This document shows, piece after piece, positions 8,770 through 18,013 of a DNA stretch of 64,000 nucleotides. Origin of the DNA: Sphingobium sp. EM0848. Lineage in GTDB: Bacteria; Pseudomonadota; Alphaproteobacteria; Sphingomonadales; Sphingomonadaceae. The stretch is taken from assembly GCF_013375555.1 (NCBI RefSeq), contig NZ_JABXWB010000001.1, forward strand, positions 1,240,001 through 1,304,000, written 5' to 3'. The notes under the pieces are model-generated. The model was not told the DNA's origin. It saw only the letters and a list, made by a program, of their open reading frames with translations, and ran no database searches. Numbering within the stretch: position 1 is the first letter of the stretch; each line of letters starts with the position of its first letter. A program made the translations under genes and the position numbers.

Positions 8770-10559
8770 CAGTCGGAGCCGCCCGCGATACTCGCGCCTG
8801 CCATCGACATCTTCGGCGTCAGACGCACCAGACGGGTGCCCTTGGCGCCGGGGAAGGTCGGCCACAGGCCCTGCGCCATGCCGGCCAGCGAATCCGCGCT
8901 ACCCTTCGCCTGAATCTGATACATCCAGTAATTGCGCATCACGATGTTCACATAGGCGCGGGTTTCATAATAGGGCAGCGATTCGATGAAGAGCAGCGGA
9001 TCGCCATTGTCCTTCACTTCGCTGTTCCAGCGTTCGACCGGCAGCGGTCCGGCATTATAAGCCGCCATCACCTTGGGCAGCAGCCCGCCGGTTGCGCTCA
9101 TGTCACGCAGATTTTCCAGATAGCGCTGGCCATATTCCATATTGGTCGATGGCACGAATAGCTGATCGGAAGAGGAAAGACCCATGAGATTGCCGGTGCT
9201 GGGCAGGACCTGCATCAGCCCGCGCGCTCCCGCGCTGCTCACGACATCGCGGCGGAAACCCGATTCTTGGAGGGTATGCGCATAGATCAGCGCGGGATCG
9301 ACGCGCCAGCCGCCATCGGGCCGCCAATCAGGCGCGGGGAAGCGGGCGAAACTTGCCGGCTGCTTGCCCGCCGGCCCGTTATGCGCGAGCCAGAGCTGCG
9401 TTTCCGGCAGGTTCAGCGCACTTGAAAGACGGAGCAGAGCATCATATTGCCCGGTGCCGCCGATCCGCGCCTGATAGCGGAGCAATTGATCGGCCCGGCC
9501 ATTTTCACCGATTGCCACCAGAGAAATCGCCGCGCGCACATTGGGGCTGTCCTTGAGCTGCTGCCATTCGACAGACCCGAAACGGGCCGCGACCGGCGCG
9601 CCGCCCAGCGGCAGCGCGAGCGTCTCGCGCGCCAGCAGGCCATAGAAACTTTCGTCCGACCGGGCGGCCGTCTTCAGCAGATTCTGAACCTTTTCAGGCT
9701 CGCCGCAGACCATATAGGCGCGGGCCGCCCAATAAGCTCCCGCCGCCCGCATATCCGCATTGCCCGCCAGCGCTGCGACGTTGCCGAAGGCGGGGGCAGC
9801 AGCGCGGCAATCATTCTGCCGCCAGGCCGCAAGGCCGGTGGTCCAATGAGCCTGAACCGCCCAATCGCCGCCGTTTCGACCTTCCAGAGCCTTGGCAGCC
9901 ATGCGGCGGGCGTTGGCGTCATCGCTTTCGATATAATAGGCCCAGGCAACGCGCTGACGCACTTCTGTCAGGCCTTCCGGGGTTAGCCCCGCTTCGCCCG
10001 TTGCCAGCAGCGCTTCCGCGCCGGCGGGGTCGTCATTCTTGATGAAGGGCTGGATCTGTCCGACCAGCGCCTGCGCGAGAGTGTCTGTTTTGACCGCGGG
10101 CACATATTCGCGGCGCGGCGCACTGCCCAGCCAGACCATTTTCTGGATCTGCGGCAGGGTCGGCAATATCGTCGCGCCACGCTTCTGCGCGAGGCGGGAA
10201 AGCTGGTCCGCCTTATCGAGCCAGGGCGCTTTGTTGATGAGGTCGAGCAGTTCGAACAATTCGACCCGCGGCGAATTCTTCGCGAGATAAAGTTCGGCAA
10301 GGGCGACAGGACGTATGGCATCCTGAGCGTCCAGGGCCAGGGTCATTGCCTTCGCATCGGTCCATTTCTGGTCCCGCAGAGCCGCGAAAATGGCATTGTA
10401 ACGGACCTTGTCAGCATCGCTCAACTGCAACGGCGCGGCCGGTGGGGCTTTGGAAAAAGCTGGCGCTGAAACGGCCGTATCGGCATGTGCGGGCATGGCG
10501 GCCAAAGCGGCTGCGGCGGCCATAGCCAGACGGGACGAGCGGGTGACGGCGCGAATCAC
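8769..10559 (-). CDS. slt: Soluble lytic murein transglycosylase
   Basis: A 596-residue periplasmic peptidoglycan lyase that cleaves between MurNAc and GlcNAc to give 1,6-anhydro ends. It has a signal peptide (residues 1-27, ending PAHA), a long helical superhelix of Slt70 type (about 60-400), and a C-terminal goose-lysozyme-like domain. The catalytic Glu is in HTLQESGF near residue 430, followed by [13 protein letters not shown] and MAAYNAGP. The start is GTG at 10559 and overlaps the preceding stop by 4 bases. The two flanking genes are joined to it by overlaps, so the three form one minus-strand unit. Confidence 0.9.
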   Translation of the reverse strand: MIRAVTRSSRLAMAAAAALAAMPAHADTAVSAPAFSKAPPAAPLQLSDADKVRYNAIFAALRDQKWTDAKAMTLALDAQDAIRPVALAELYLAKNSPRVELFELLDLINKAPWLDKADQLSRLAQKRGATILPTLPQIQKMVWLGSAPRREYVPAVKTDTLAQALVGQIQPFIKNDDPAGAEALLATGEAGLTPEGLTEVRQRVAWAYYIESDDANARRMAAKALEGRNGGDWAVQAHWTTGLAAWRQNDCRAAAPAFGNVAALAGNADMRAAGAYWAARAYMVCGEPEKVQNLLKTAARSDESFYGLLARETLALPLGGAPVAARFGSVEWQQLKDSPNVRAAISLVAIGENGRADQLLRYQARIGGTGQYDALLRLSSALNLPETQLWLAHNGPAGKQPASFARFPAPDWRPDGGWRVDPALIYAHTLQESGFRRDVVSSAGARGLMQVLPSTGNLMGLSSSDQLFVPSTNMEYGQRYLENLRDMSATGGLLPKVMAAYNAGPLPVERWNSEVKDNGDPLLFIESLPYYETRAYVNIVMRNYWMYQIQAKGSADSLAGMAQGLWPTFPGAKGTRLVRLTPKMSMAGASIAGGSD

Positions 10560-11269
10560 TGGGGCATTTCCTCAAACAGACTCTGCAATATACGCCAACA
10601 TTCCGACTTTGCCGCAGGCTGACCGAGCAGCAGGCGCGGATGAAATGTGGCAAAGGCGGGCATAGTGCCGCCATCATGGTTAAAAATTGGTAAACGATGC
10701 TCATCCTGCGGCATCAGCGTGCGGATCGTGCGATCGCCTAGCAGCAACAGCCGCTGCGGTGCGGCAAGCATCACATGTGTGCGCATGCGCGCTGCAGCCA
10801 TCGTCAGATCCGAAGCCTCGACCATGCCGCCCGGCGGGCGTGAGAAGAAAAGCGATGCGAGATGGATATCCGCCCGGGCGAGGCCGATGGCGCGCAGCAT
10901 GGCGTCGAACAACTGTCCGGCCTTGTCCGCCAGCAGTCGCCCTGCACTCATATCGGCCGGATCGGGCATGTCAGTGACGACCATCAATGGTGCCTGCGCC
11001 GGTCCCGTGGGAAGAATCGGCGTTCCGGGCCAGCGACGCTCGGGCTGGGCGGCATCTTCGGCAAGCCAGGCAAGGAACGCGTCGAAGCTTTGCGGGCGAA
11101 GCGGGGGCAGGGTTTCAGTCGCGGCAGGAGATGCCTGAACCGGCGCTGGAGCCGGGCGCAGCCAATTGGTCGGCGTTTCACCGATCGCGCAATCCACGCC
11201 GGCCAGATTCCACCACGCCAGATAGGCATCGGCAAGGTCCGCCGTATTTTTCTGCAATGATCCCCGCAT
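10556..11269 (-). CDS. Divergent uracil-DNA glycosylase superfamily protein
   Basis: A 237-residue protein with the layout of family 4/5 uracil-DNA glycosylases: GRLLADKAGQLFDAMLRAIG matches the segment after motif A, SLFFSRPPGG matches the NVVKCRPPGN motif, LLLLGDRTIRTL matches the beta-strand before motif B, and ATFHPRLLL keeps the HP of motif B. The usual motif A (GEAPG) reads TDMPD, and the four cysteines of the iron-sulfur cluster are absent. Base-excision activity therefore cannot be assumed. The start at 11269 is the ATG that gives the N-terminal helix LADAYLAWWNLAGVD. Confidence 0.75.
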   Translation of the reverse strand: MRGSLQKNTADLADAYLAWWNLAGVDCAIGETPTNWLRPAPAPVQASPAATETLPPLRPQSFDAFLAWLAEDAAQPERRWPGTPILPTGPAQAPLMVVTDMPDPADMSAGRLLADKAGQLFDAMLRAIGLARADIHLASLFFSRPPGGMVEASDLTMAAARMRTHVMLAAPQRLLLLGDRTIRTLMPQDEHRLPIFNHDGGTMPAFATFHPRLLLGQPAAKSECWRILQSLFEEMPQ

Positions 11270-11396
11270 CAATTGTCTTGGGCCAGAGGTTGACGCCGTG
11301 GTCAAGAATCTTCATCGCCTTTGATGGCAAAACGTTTGGGACATGCGGCGACCAGATCGGAGAGGGAACCGACGGCGCCCGCAAAATGGAGGGAAT

Positions 11397-13049
11397 ATGA
11401 GCGAACGGGATTCGATGCCCTATGACATCGTCATCGTCGGCGGGGGACCGGCGGGGCTGTCCTCTGCGATCCGGCTAAAGCAGCTGGCGAACGATGCGGG
11501 CCAGGAATTGTCGGTGTGCGTACTGGAAAAGGGGTCGGAAATCGGCGCGCACATATTGTCGGGCGCGGTCGTCGATCCCAAGGCGCTGGATGAGCTGTTT
11601 CCCGAATGGCGCGACATGGGCTGCCCGATGGCGGAAGTGCCCGTCACGGACAACCAGCACTGGTTCCTGACCAAGGGCGGCAAGATGGCCATGCCGCACA
11701 TCATGACGCCGGGCTGGATGCACAATAAGGGCACCTATACCGGATCGCTGGGCAATCTCTGCCGCTGGCTGGCGGAGCAGGCCGAAGGGCTGGGCGTCGA
11801 AATCTTCCCCGGCTTTGCCGCAGCGGAAATCCTCTACAATGAGGATGGTTCGGTGAAGGGCGTCGCGACCGGCGACATGGGCATCGACCGCGAAGGCAAT
11901 CGCAAGCCCGATTATCAGCCGGGCCTTGAACTGCACGCTCGCTACACCTTCTTCGCCGAAGGCGCGCGCGGCCACCTGACCAAGATCCTGAAGCGCCAGT
12001 TCGCGCTCGATGCGGACTGCGAGCCGCAGGTCTACGGTATCGGCATGAAGGAATTGTGGGACATCGATCCCGCCAAGCACAAGCCTGGTCTGGTCATCCA
12101 CACCCAGGGCTGGCCGCTGACCGATGCCTATGGCGGCGGTTTCCTCTACCATCAGGCCAATGGCCAGGTGGCCTTGGGCTTCGTGGTCGGCCTTGGCTAC
12201 AGCAACCCCTATCTCTACCCGTTCGAGGAATTCCAGCGCTGGAAGCAGCACCCGGAAATCCGGAAATATCTCGAAGGCGGGCGCCGCGTTTCCTATGGTG
12301 CGCGCGCGATCAACGAAGGCGGCTGGCAGTCGATCCCCAAGCTTGCCTTCCCCGGCGGCGCTCTGATCGGTTGCTCGGCGGGCTTCGTCAACGTGCCGCG
12401 CATCAAGGGCACGCATACCGCGATGAAGTCCGGCATGCTGGCCGCCGAATCCGCGTTCGCCGCGATCCAGGCGGACCGTTCGAGCGATGTGCTGGCCGAT
12501 TATGAGCCGACGCTGCGGTCGAGCTGGATCGCGACCGAACTCCAGCTGGTCAAGAATGCCGAGCCGCTGCTGGCCAAGTTCGGCAACACCATCGGCACGA
12601 TGCTGGCGGGTATCGACATGTGGATGCGCACGCTGAAGATCGGCCTGCCCTTCACGATGAAGCACAAGCCCGATTGCGAGAAGCTCGCCCGCAAGGACCA
12701 CGCCAGGAAAATCGACTATCCCAAGCCCGACGGCGTGATCAGCTTCGACCGTCTGTCCTCGGTGTTCCTGTCGAACACCAATCATGAGGAGGACCAGCCG
12801 GTTCACCTGCAGCTCAAGGACCCGTCGATCCCCATCAGCTACAACCTGCCCCTTTATGACGAGCCGGCGCAGCGTTATTGTCCGGCAGGCGTCTATGAGG
12901 TGGTCGGGCTGGACGAGGGCAATCCCCGCTTCCAGATCAATGCGCAGAACTGCGTCCACTGCAAGACGTGCGACATCAAGGACCCGACCCAGAATATCAA
13001 CTGGGTCGTGCCCGAAGGCGGTGGAGGGCCGAACTATCCCAACATGTAG
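11397..13049 (+). CDS. Electron transfer flavoprotein-ubiquinone oxidoreductase
   Basis: A 550-residue membrane-associated flavoprotein that takes electrons from ETF (from beta-oxidation and amino-acid dehydrogenases) and reduces ubiquinone. The FAD-binding Rossmann motif DIVIVGGGPAGLSSA lies near residue 10. The C-terminal ferredoxin-like part carries cysteines in RYCPAG (near 493) and NCVHCKTCDIKDP (near 519-525) that hold the [4Fe-4S] cluster. The ATG at 11397 follows a GGAGGG ribosome-binding site. First gene of a seven-gene plus-strand operon. Confidence 0.95.
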   Translation: MSERDSMPYDIVIVGGGPAGLSSAIRLKQLANDAGQELSVCVLEKGSEIGAHILSGAVVDPKALDELFPEWRDMGCPMAEVPVTDNQHWFLTKGGKMAMPHIMTPGWMHNKGTYTGSLGNLCRWLAEQAEGLGVEIFPGFAAAEILYNEDGSVKGVATGDMGIDREGNRKPDYQPGLELHARYTFFAEGARGHLTKILKRQFALDADCEPQVYGIGMKELWDIDPAKHKPGLVIHTQGWPLTDAYGGGFLYHQANGQVALGFVVGLGYSNPYLYPFEEFQRWKQHPEIRKYLEGGRRVSYGARAINEGGWQSIPKLAFPGGALIGCSAGFVNVPRIKGTHTAMKSGMLAAESAFAAIQADRSSDVLADYEPTLRSSWIATELQLVKNAEPLLAKFGNTIGTMLAGIDMWMRTLKIGLPFTMKHKPDCEKLARKDHARKIDYPKPDGVISFDRLSSVFLSNTNHEEDQPVHLQLKDPSIPISYNLPLYDEPAQRYCPAGVYEVVGLDEGNPRFQINAQNCVHCKTCDIKDPTQNINWVVPEGGGGPNYPNM

Positions 13050-13065
13050 GCGTCTATTTGCCGCA

Positions 13066-14691
13066 ATGATGCTGATGCTGCCCGCTGCGGCGGGCGCATC
13101 GCTCGATCCTGCGAGCGCTTTGCATGCCTATATGCGGGGGCGCCTGGCCGATGGCGAAGGCGCTTCCGGCGTTGCGCTCAGCAGCTATCGCCAGGCGCTG
13201 GGACAGGATCCCGCCAGTCTGGCCGTGGCCCGACGCTCCTATTTTCAGGCGCTGATCAGCGGCGACAGGCTGCTGGCGCTCAAATCCGCCGCCATATTGG
13301 AAAGCGACGGGCAATTACCGCGCGACGGCACGCTGCTTCAGATCGGCGATGCTCTCGGACGCAAGGACTGGCCGTCAGCGCGACGCCTGGTCGACCGGCT
13401 CGTCGAGGAAGGAAATTTCGCCTTTCTCGCGCCGATCATCCGTAGCTGGATTTCGGTCGGGGAGGGGCGTCATGCGCCGCCTGCGATCGACCACAACGAC
13501 CGCTTCGCCTCGCTCGCCAGACGCTATGCCGACGAACATCTGGCCTTGCAGGCCCTTGGCAAGGGTGATCTGGAAACCGGCCAGTCGGCGATCAATCGCG
13601 CCCTGGCCCTGCGGATCGGAGAGGCGGCGGAAATGCGCCTGCTCTTCGCAGGACAATTGGCGGCGCGCGGCGCAAGGACGCAGGCGCTCGATCTGTTGCC
13701 GGCACGGGAAGCCGATCTGGCGCAGGCGAGGGCGGACATCACTCGTGGCAAGTCGCTTTCCCAATGGGGCAAGCCGTTGACGCCGGCTCAGGGTTTTGCG
13801 CGCCTCGTCGCGCGGCTCGGCGCCGATATTGCGACAGACGGCAGCACGGGAACGCTTGGCATCAGGCTCGCACGCATCGCCGGTTTTGCGGACCCGGATG
13901 GACCCGCCGTTCATCTGATCGCGGCCAATCTGCTGACGCGCGCGGGACATGCCGAATATGGCGTGGACGAAGCGCGCAGGATCGCGCCTGCCGGCTGGTA
14001 CGGCGCACTCGGACAGGAGGAACTGGTCGAGGCTCTGGCGGCATCGAACAGGCGAGGCGAGGCGATCGCGTTGGCGCGCGCACTGGCCGCCGCACCCGAT
14101 GCCGAAGCGGAGCGTCATGTACAACTCGGTCGGCTGCTGGCGGACGAAAAGGATTATGCCGGCGCAGCGGACGCCTTCCGGGCGGCACAGGCGCGCTACC
14201 CGGAAAATGCCGCTCCCTGGATGCTCCTGCTGTTCGAGGGGAGCGCTCTGGAGCAAGGCGCACGCTGGACCGAAGCGCGGGCCGTGCTGGAGCGGGCGGC
14301 CCGGATCGCGCCCGATGAGCCTGCTGTCCTCAACTATCTCGGCTACGCGCAGATCGAGCGGCGGCAGAATATGACCGCTGCGCTCGATCTGTTGAAACGG
14401 GCCAGTGCGCTGAAGCCGGATGATGCATCGATCACCGATTCGCTCGGCTGGGCGCAATTTGTGACCGGCAATCTGGACGCGGCGGTGCCGATGCTGGAAC
14501 GCGCGGCAGCGGGGGCGCCAGCCGATGTGACGATCAACGAACATCTGGGCGATGCACTTTGGTCCGCCGGGCGACGCTATGAGGCACGCTATGCCTGGCG
14601 GGCGGCTGCCGTCTTTGCCGAAGGGGAGGCTGCGGACCGGCTTGCTGCCAAGGCGAAAGAAGGAATGAAACCGGAATATGCCGCACGTTGA
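13066..14691 (+). CDS. Exported tetratricopeptide-repeat protein
   Basis: About 541 residues, rich in helical repeats. TPR-like units are clearest from residue 340 to the end, with repeated LNYLGYAQIERR, DSLGWAQFVTG and NEHLGDALWSAGRRYEA segments. The start is uncertain. ATG 13066 gives a very short hydrophobic lead (MMLMLPAAAGA). GTG 13021, inside the ETF-QO gene, would give a proper signal peptide with an RR n-region, and I think it is the more likely real start. Such proteins act as scaffolds; the partner is unknown. It overlaps ispE by 14 bases. Confidence 0.75.
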   Translation: MMLMLPAAAGASLDPASALHAYMRGRLADGEGASGVALSSYRQALGQDPASLAVARRSYFQALISGDRLLALKSAAILESDGQLPRDGTLLQIGDALGRKDWPSARRLVDRLVEEGNFAFLAPIIRSWISVGEGRHAPPAIDHNDRFASLARRYADEHLALQALGKGDLETGQSAINRALALRIGEAAEMRLLFAGQLAARGARTQALDLLPAREADLAQARADITRGKSLSQWGKPLTPAQGFARLVARLGADIATDGSTGTLGIRLARIAGFADPDGPAVHLIAANLLTRAGHAEYGVDEARRIAPAGWYGALGQEELVEALAASNRRGEAIALARALAAAPDAEAERHVQLGRLLADEKDYAGAADAFRAAQARYPENAAPWMLLLFEGSALEQGARWTEARAVLERAARIAPDEPAVLNYLGYAQIERRQNMTAALDLLKRASALKPDDASITDSLGWAQFVTGNLDAAVPMLERAAAGAPADVTINEHLGDALWSAGRRYEARYAWRAAAVFAEGEAADRLAAKAKEGMKPEYAAR

Positions 14692-15571
14692 CGCGGGAAC
14701 GACGCCTGCGCTGTCGACTCTGGAATTGGTCGAGACAGCCTTTGCCAAAGTGAACCTGGCTCTGCATGTCCGCGAAAGGCGGGCCGATGGTTATCACACA
14801 CTGGAAAGCCTATTCGTTTTTGCCGAAACAGGGGACCTGCTGTCTGCCCGCCCTCGGTCCGATGCCATGGTCAGCCTGTGCATTGAGGGCCCTTTTGCCG
14901 GTGCGCTGGATGCCGGGCCGGACAATCTGGTGATGAAGGCCGCGCACGCGCTACAGGCTCATATGGGCGAGGAGCGCGGCGCGGCGTTGCTATTGAAGAA
15001 GAACTTGCCCGTGGCATCGGGCATAGGCGGCGGTTCGGCCGATGCGGCAGCTGCGCTGCGGCTGCTGGTGCGGTTGTGGAATGTCGACATCGCACCGGAG
15101 GCGCTGGCGCAGATCGCCCTGTCGCTGGGGTCGGATGTGCCCGCCTGCATCGCGAGCGTGACGCAAATGGTGCGCGGTCGGGGTGAGGTGTTGCAGCAGC
15201 AGGCAGTGGAGGGTCTCCCCGGAACGCCGATGTTGCTGGTCAATCCGGGCGTAGGAGTTTCGACGGCGCGGATTTTCGGGGCGTGGGATCAGGTCGATCG
15301 CGGGCCACTAAATGCTGCCAGCCTGGCGCAGATCATGGGCGAGGGACGCAATGATCTGGAACCGCCAGCGATAGAGGCGGCTCCTGCGATCGCCGATGTG
15401 CTGACCGCCCTGCGTTCCTGCGAAGGAGTGAAGATGGCGCGCATGTCGGGATCGGGTGCGACCTGTTTCGCGCTGTTCGAAACGGATCGGCATCTGGCGG
15501 CAGCGGGAGCTTTGCTGCGGGCGGAACACGCCCATTGGTGGGTCGCGGAAACGAGGATCAGGACGGCATGA
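14678..15571 (+). CDS. ispE: 4-diphosphocytidyl-2-C-methyl-D-erythritol kinase
   Basis: GHMP kinase of the MEP isoprenoid pathway; it phosphorylates the 2-hydroxyl of CDP-methylerythritol. 297 residues, family length. FAKVNLALHV and DGYHTLESLFVFAE at the N-terminus and the ATP loop LPVASGIGGGSADAAAALR near residues 108-126 are diagnostic; KMARMSGSGATCFALF is the C-terminal GHMP motif. The start lies 14 bases inside the TPR gene. It ends in an ATGA overlap with the next gene. Confidence 0.95.
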   Translation: MPHVDAGTTPALSTLELVETAFAKVNLALHVRERRADGYHTLESLFVFAETGDLLSARPRSDAMVSLCIEGPFAGALDAGPDNLVMKAAHALQAHMGEERGAALLLKKNLPVASGIGGGSADAAAALRLLVRLWNVDIAPEALAQIALSLGSDVPACIASVTQMVRGRGEVLQQQAVEGLPGTPMLLVNPGVGVSTARIFGAWDQVDRGPLNAASLAQIMGEGRNDLEPPAIEAAPAIADVLTALRSCEGVKMARMSGSGATCFALFETDRHLAAAGALLRAEHAHWWVAETRIRTA

Positions 15572-16284
15572 GCGAGGCTTTCACCCAAATTGTCGGCGGC
15601 GATCTCGACATATTGATCATTGCCGATCATGCCTCTGCCCATGTCCCGGCGGATGTCGATCTTGGCATCGATCCGGCATTGCTCCACGATCATATCGCGA
15701 TCGATATCGGCGTGGCGGAGGTCAGCACGCTCCTGGCCCGGCAATTGGGCTGCACCGCGATATTGGGTGGCGTTTCCCGTCTTGTGATCGACCTCAACCG
15801 GGAAGATGACGCGCCCGGCCTGCTGCCCGTGATGAGCGATGGCCATGCCATTCCCGGCAATCGCCATGCCGATTTTGCCGAGCGGATGATCCGCTTCCAC
15901 CATCCCTATCATCACCAGATCGGGCGGCGGCTGGACGATATGGGATCGCCCTTCATCCTGTCGGTCCACAGTTTCACGCCCCGGCTGGCCAGCGATCCCG
16001 ATCAGCAGCGCCCCTGGGACATCGGCATCCTTTATAATGAGGATGACAGGGCGGCCCGCATTGCCATTCCCTTGCTGGAGGAAGCCGGGCTGAAGGTTGG
16101 GGATCAGCTACCTTATTCGGGCAAGTTGCTGAACGCCACGATGAACCGCCATGCCGAAGACAATGGCATCCCCTATCTCGGCATAGAAATGCGGCAGGAT
16201 CTGGTCGGCAATGCCGAAGGCCAGGCCCGTTTCGCCCGAATATTGGAACCCATAGTGCTGGAATGCCGTAGTCGGCTGGCATGA
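15568..16284 (+). CDS. N-formylglutamate amidohydrolase-family protein
   Basis: A 238-residue member of the N-formylglutamate amidohydrolase family, metal-dependent amidases related to carboxypeptidase folds. Visible motifs are IIADHASAHVP, RLVIDLNREDDAPGL, SVHSFTPRL and the late GIEMRQDLV. The gene is away from any histidine-degradation operon, so the substrate may differ from HutG's. The ATG at 15568 forms an ATGA overlap with ispE; a longer reading upstream would sit inside ispE. Confidence 0.85.
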   Translation: MSEAFTQIVGGDLDILIIADHASAHVPADVDLGIDPALLHDHIAIDIGVAEVSTLLARQLGCTAILGGVSRLVIDLNREDDAPGLLPVMSDGHAIPGNRHADFAERMIRFHHPYHHQIGRRLDDMGSPFILSVHSFTPRLASDPDQQRPWDIGILYNEDDRAARIAIPLLEEAGLKVGDQLPYSGKLLNATMNRHAEDNGIPYLGIEMRQDLVGNAEGQARFARILEPIVLECRSRLA

Positions 16285-16625
16285 GGAAGCGGACGCTTCG
16301 GAGTGGATTGCTCTGCCTGCCACTTCTGGGATGCGGCGGGCATGCCGGCTCCGACGCCGCTCCACAAAGCATCGAATGCGCCATTGGGGTCGGCGCTGAC
16401 TGGACCGGCCATTGCCCGGTCGAACGCAATGGCGCCCTTTTGACCGTTCGCCATGTCGATGGGGGGTTTCGCCGCTTTCGGATCATCCAGCGCGGCCATG
16501 CCCTGATGCCCGCCGACGGGTCGGAGGAATCGAGCAGCCGCAAGATAGACGGCAACAGGATCGAACTCAGCATCGGTGAGGATCGCTATCGCCTGCCCTT
16601 ACGATTTAACGAGGCGTTGAAATGA
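16281..16625 (+). CDS. Small predicted lipoprotein, unknown function
   Basis: 114 residues. The N-terminus has basic residues, a hydrophobic stretch and a lipobox LPLLGC with Cys18, so it is probably a lipid-anchored envelope protein. The mature part has two further cysteines (IECAIG and GHCPVER) and a beta-rich core (GALLTVRHVDGGFRRFRII, NRIELSIGEDRYRLPL). I do not recognise the family. It overlaps both neighbours by ATGA, so it is cotranslated with the operon. Confidence 0.75.
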   Translation: MRKRTLRSGLLCLPLLGCGGHAGSDAAPQSIECAIGVGADWTGHCPVERNGALLTVRHVDGGFRRFRIIQRGHALMPADGSEESSSRKIDGNRIELSIGEDRYRLPLRFNEALK

Positions 16626-18013
16626 CGAAAGAAGCAGTCCTGACCGTCGGACAGATGCGGGCAGCCGAACAGGCGGTCTTTGCGACGGGCGTTCCCGAAT
16701 ATGAGTTGATGGAGCGCGCGGGCGCGGCGGCGGCAGAGTTCATCTGGCGGGCGGGGGCAAAGAGGGACTTATTGGTCCTTTGCGGTCCGGGCAATAATGG
16801 CGGCGACGGCTTCGTGATCGCACGGCTGCTGCGGGCGCGGGGCGTGCCCGTTCGGGTCGCGGCGCTGGGTGAAAGCCGCACGCCGTCGAGCCTGAAGGCG
16901 CGGGCGAACTGGGCGGGGCCGATAGAAGATGTTTTCAGCGCCCCACCGGCGACGCAGATCGTCGATGCCCTGTTTGGCACGGGACTGTCACGAGGGCTGG
17001 AGCCCGGCTTGGCCGACAGGCTTTGCGCGCTGACCGCGCAGGCGAGCTTCAGCTATGCGGTCGACCTGCCAAGCGGTGTCGACACTGACGGAGGCATATT
17101 GCTGTCTGCTGTCCCGACTTTTGGCGTCTGCATTGCGTTAGGGGCGTTAAAGCCTGCCCACCTGCTCCAACCGTCCGCCGCCTGTTGGCAAAGACTGGTC
17201 TGCGCAGAGATTGGCATCAATGTGTCGGGCGCGATGATCCATCAACTTTCGGCGCCGCATCTCTTGGCTCCGCAGCCTTCGGATCATAAATATAGCCGCG
17301 GCCTCGTCGCGGTGATCGGGGGAGTCATGGCGGGAGCCGGTCTGCTTGCCAGCCATGCCGCCGCATGTTCAGGTGCGGGGATGGTCCGTCGTCTGGCTTG
17401 GGATTTGGGCGGCGATCCCCATGCAATCGTCACGCAACGGGCCGACAGCGCTGCGGATGTCGCGCGGCTGCTCGGAGACGACAGGATCAAGGCCGTTCTC
17501 GTCGGGCCGGGATTGGGCCGCGATGGGGATGCGCCTGACAGGCTGGAAGCCGCGATGAAGAGCGGGCACGCGCTGGTTCTGGATGCCGACGCCCTGTCCC
17601 TGTTGGCGGACAAAGGAACCAACACCATTCCGCCTGGTGCGATCCTGACACCACATGAGGGCGAATTCGTCCGTTTGTTCGGAGATTTACCGGGCAGCAA
17701 GATCGACCGCGCGCTGGAGGCCGCCAGACGGGCCGACGCGATCCTGATCTACAAGGGCAGCGACAGCATCATTGCCGCGCCCGATGGCCGCGCCATGATT
17801 GCGTCAGGCAGTTCGGCCTGGCTCTCCACGGCCGGAACCGGCGATGTATTGGCGGGCCTGGTGGCGGGACGGCTGGCCGTGACGGGGGACGGGTTCCGCG
17901 CCGCATGCGAGGCGCTGTGGCTCCACGGGGAGGCTGCGCGAAGGGCCGGGGCAGCTTTTGTCGCGGATGATTTGCTTGTGGAGTTGCCAGCGGCTATCGC
18001 CTCTCGCCTGTGA
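16622..18013 (+). CDS. nnrD: Bifunctional NAD(P)H-hydrate epimerase / ADP-dependent dehydratase
   Basis: Repairs damaged nicotinamide cofactors: the N-terminal YjeF_N domain (about 10-210) interconverts R- and S-NAD(P)HX, and the C-terminal ribokinase-like domain (about 225-455) dehydrates S-NAD(P)HX using ADP. Seen motifs are LCGPGNNGGDGFVIARLL, DALFGTGLSRG, KYSRGLVAVIGG, LTPHEGEFVRLFG and STAGTGDVLAGLVAG. 463 residues, normal for the fused enzyme. Four-base overlaps at both ends. Confidence 0.93.
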   Translation: MTKEAVLTVGQMRAAEQAVFATGVPEYELMERAGAAAAEFIWRAGAKRDLLVLCGPGNNGGDGFVIARLLRARGVPVRVAALGESRTPSSLKARANWAGPIEDVFSAPPATQIVDALFGTGLSRGLEPGLADRLCALTAQASFSYAVDLPSGVDTDGGILLSAVPTFGVCIALGALKPAHLLQPSAACWQRLVCAEIGINVSGAMIHQLSAPHLLAPQPSDHKYSRGLVAVIGGVMAGAGLLASHAAACSGAGMVRRLAWDLGGDPHAIVTQRADSAADVARLLGDDRIKAVLVGPGLGRDGDAPDRLEAAMKSGHALVLDADALSLLADKGTNTIPPGAILTPHEGEFVRLFGDLPGSKIDRALEAARRADAILIYKGSDSIIAAPDGRAMIASGSSAWLSTAGTGDVLAGLVAGRLAVTGDGFRAACEALWLHGEAARRAGAAFVADDLLVELPAAIASRL

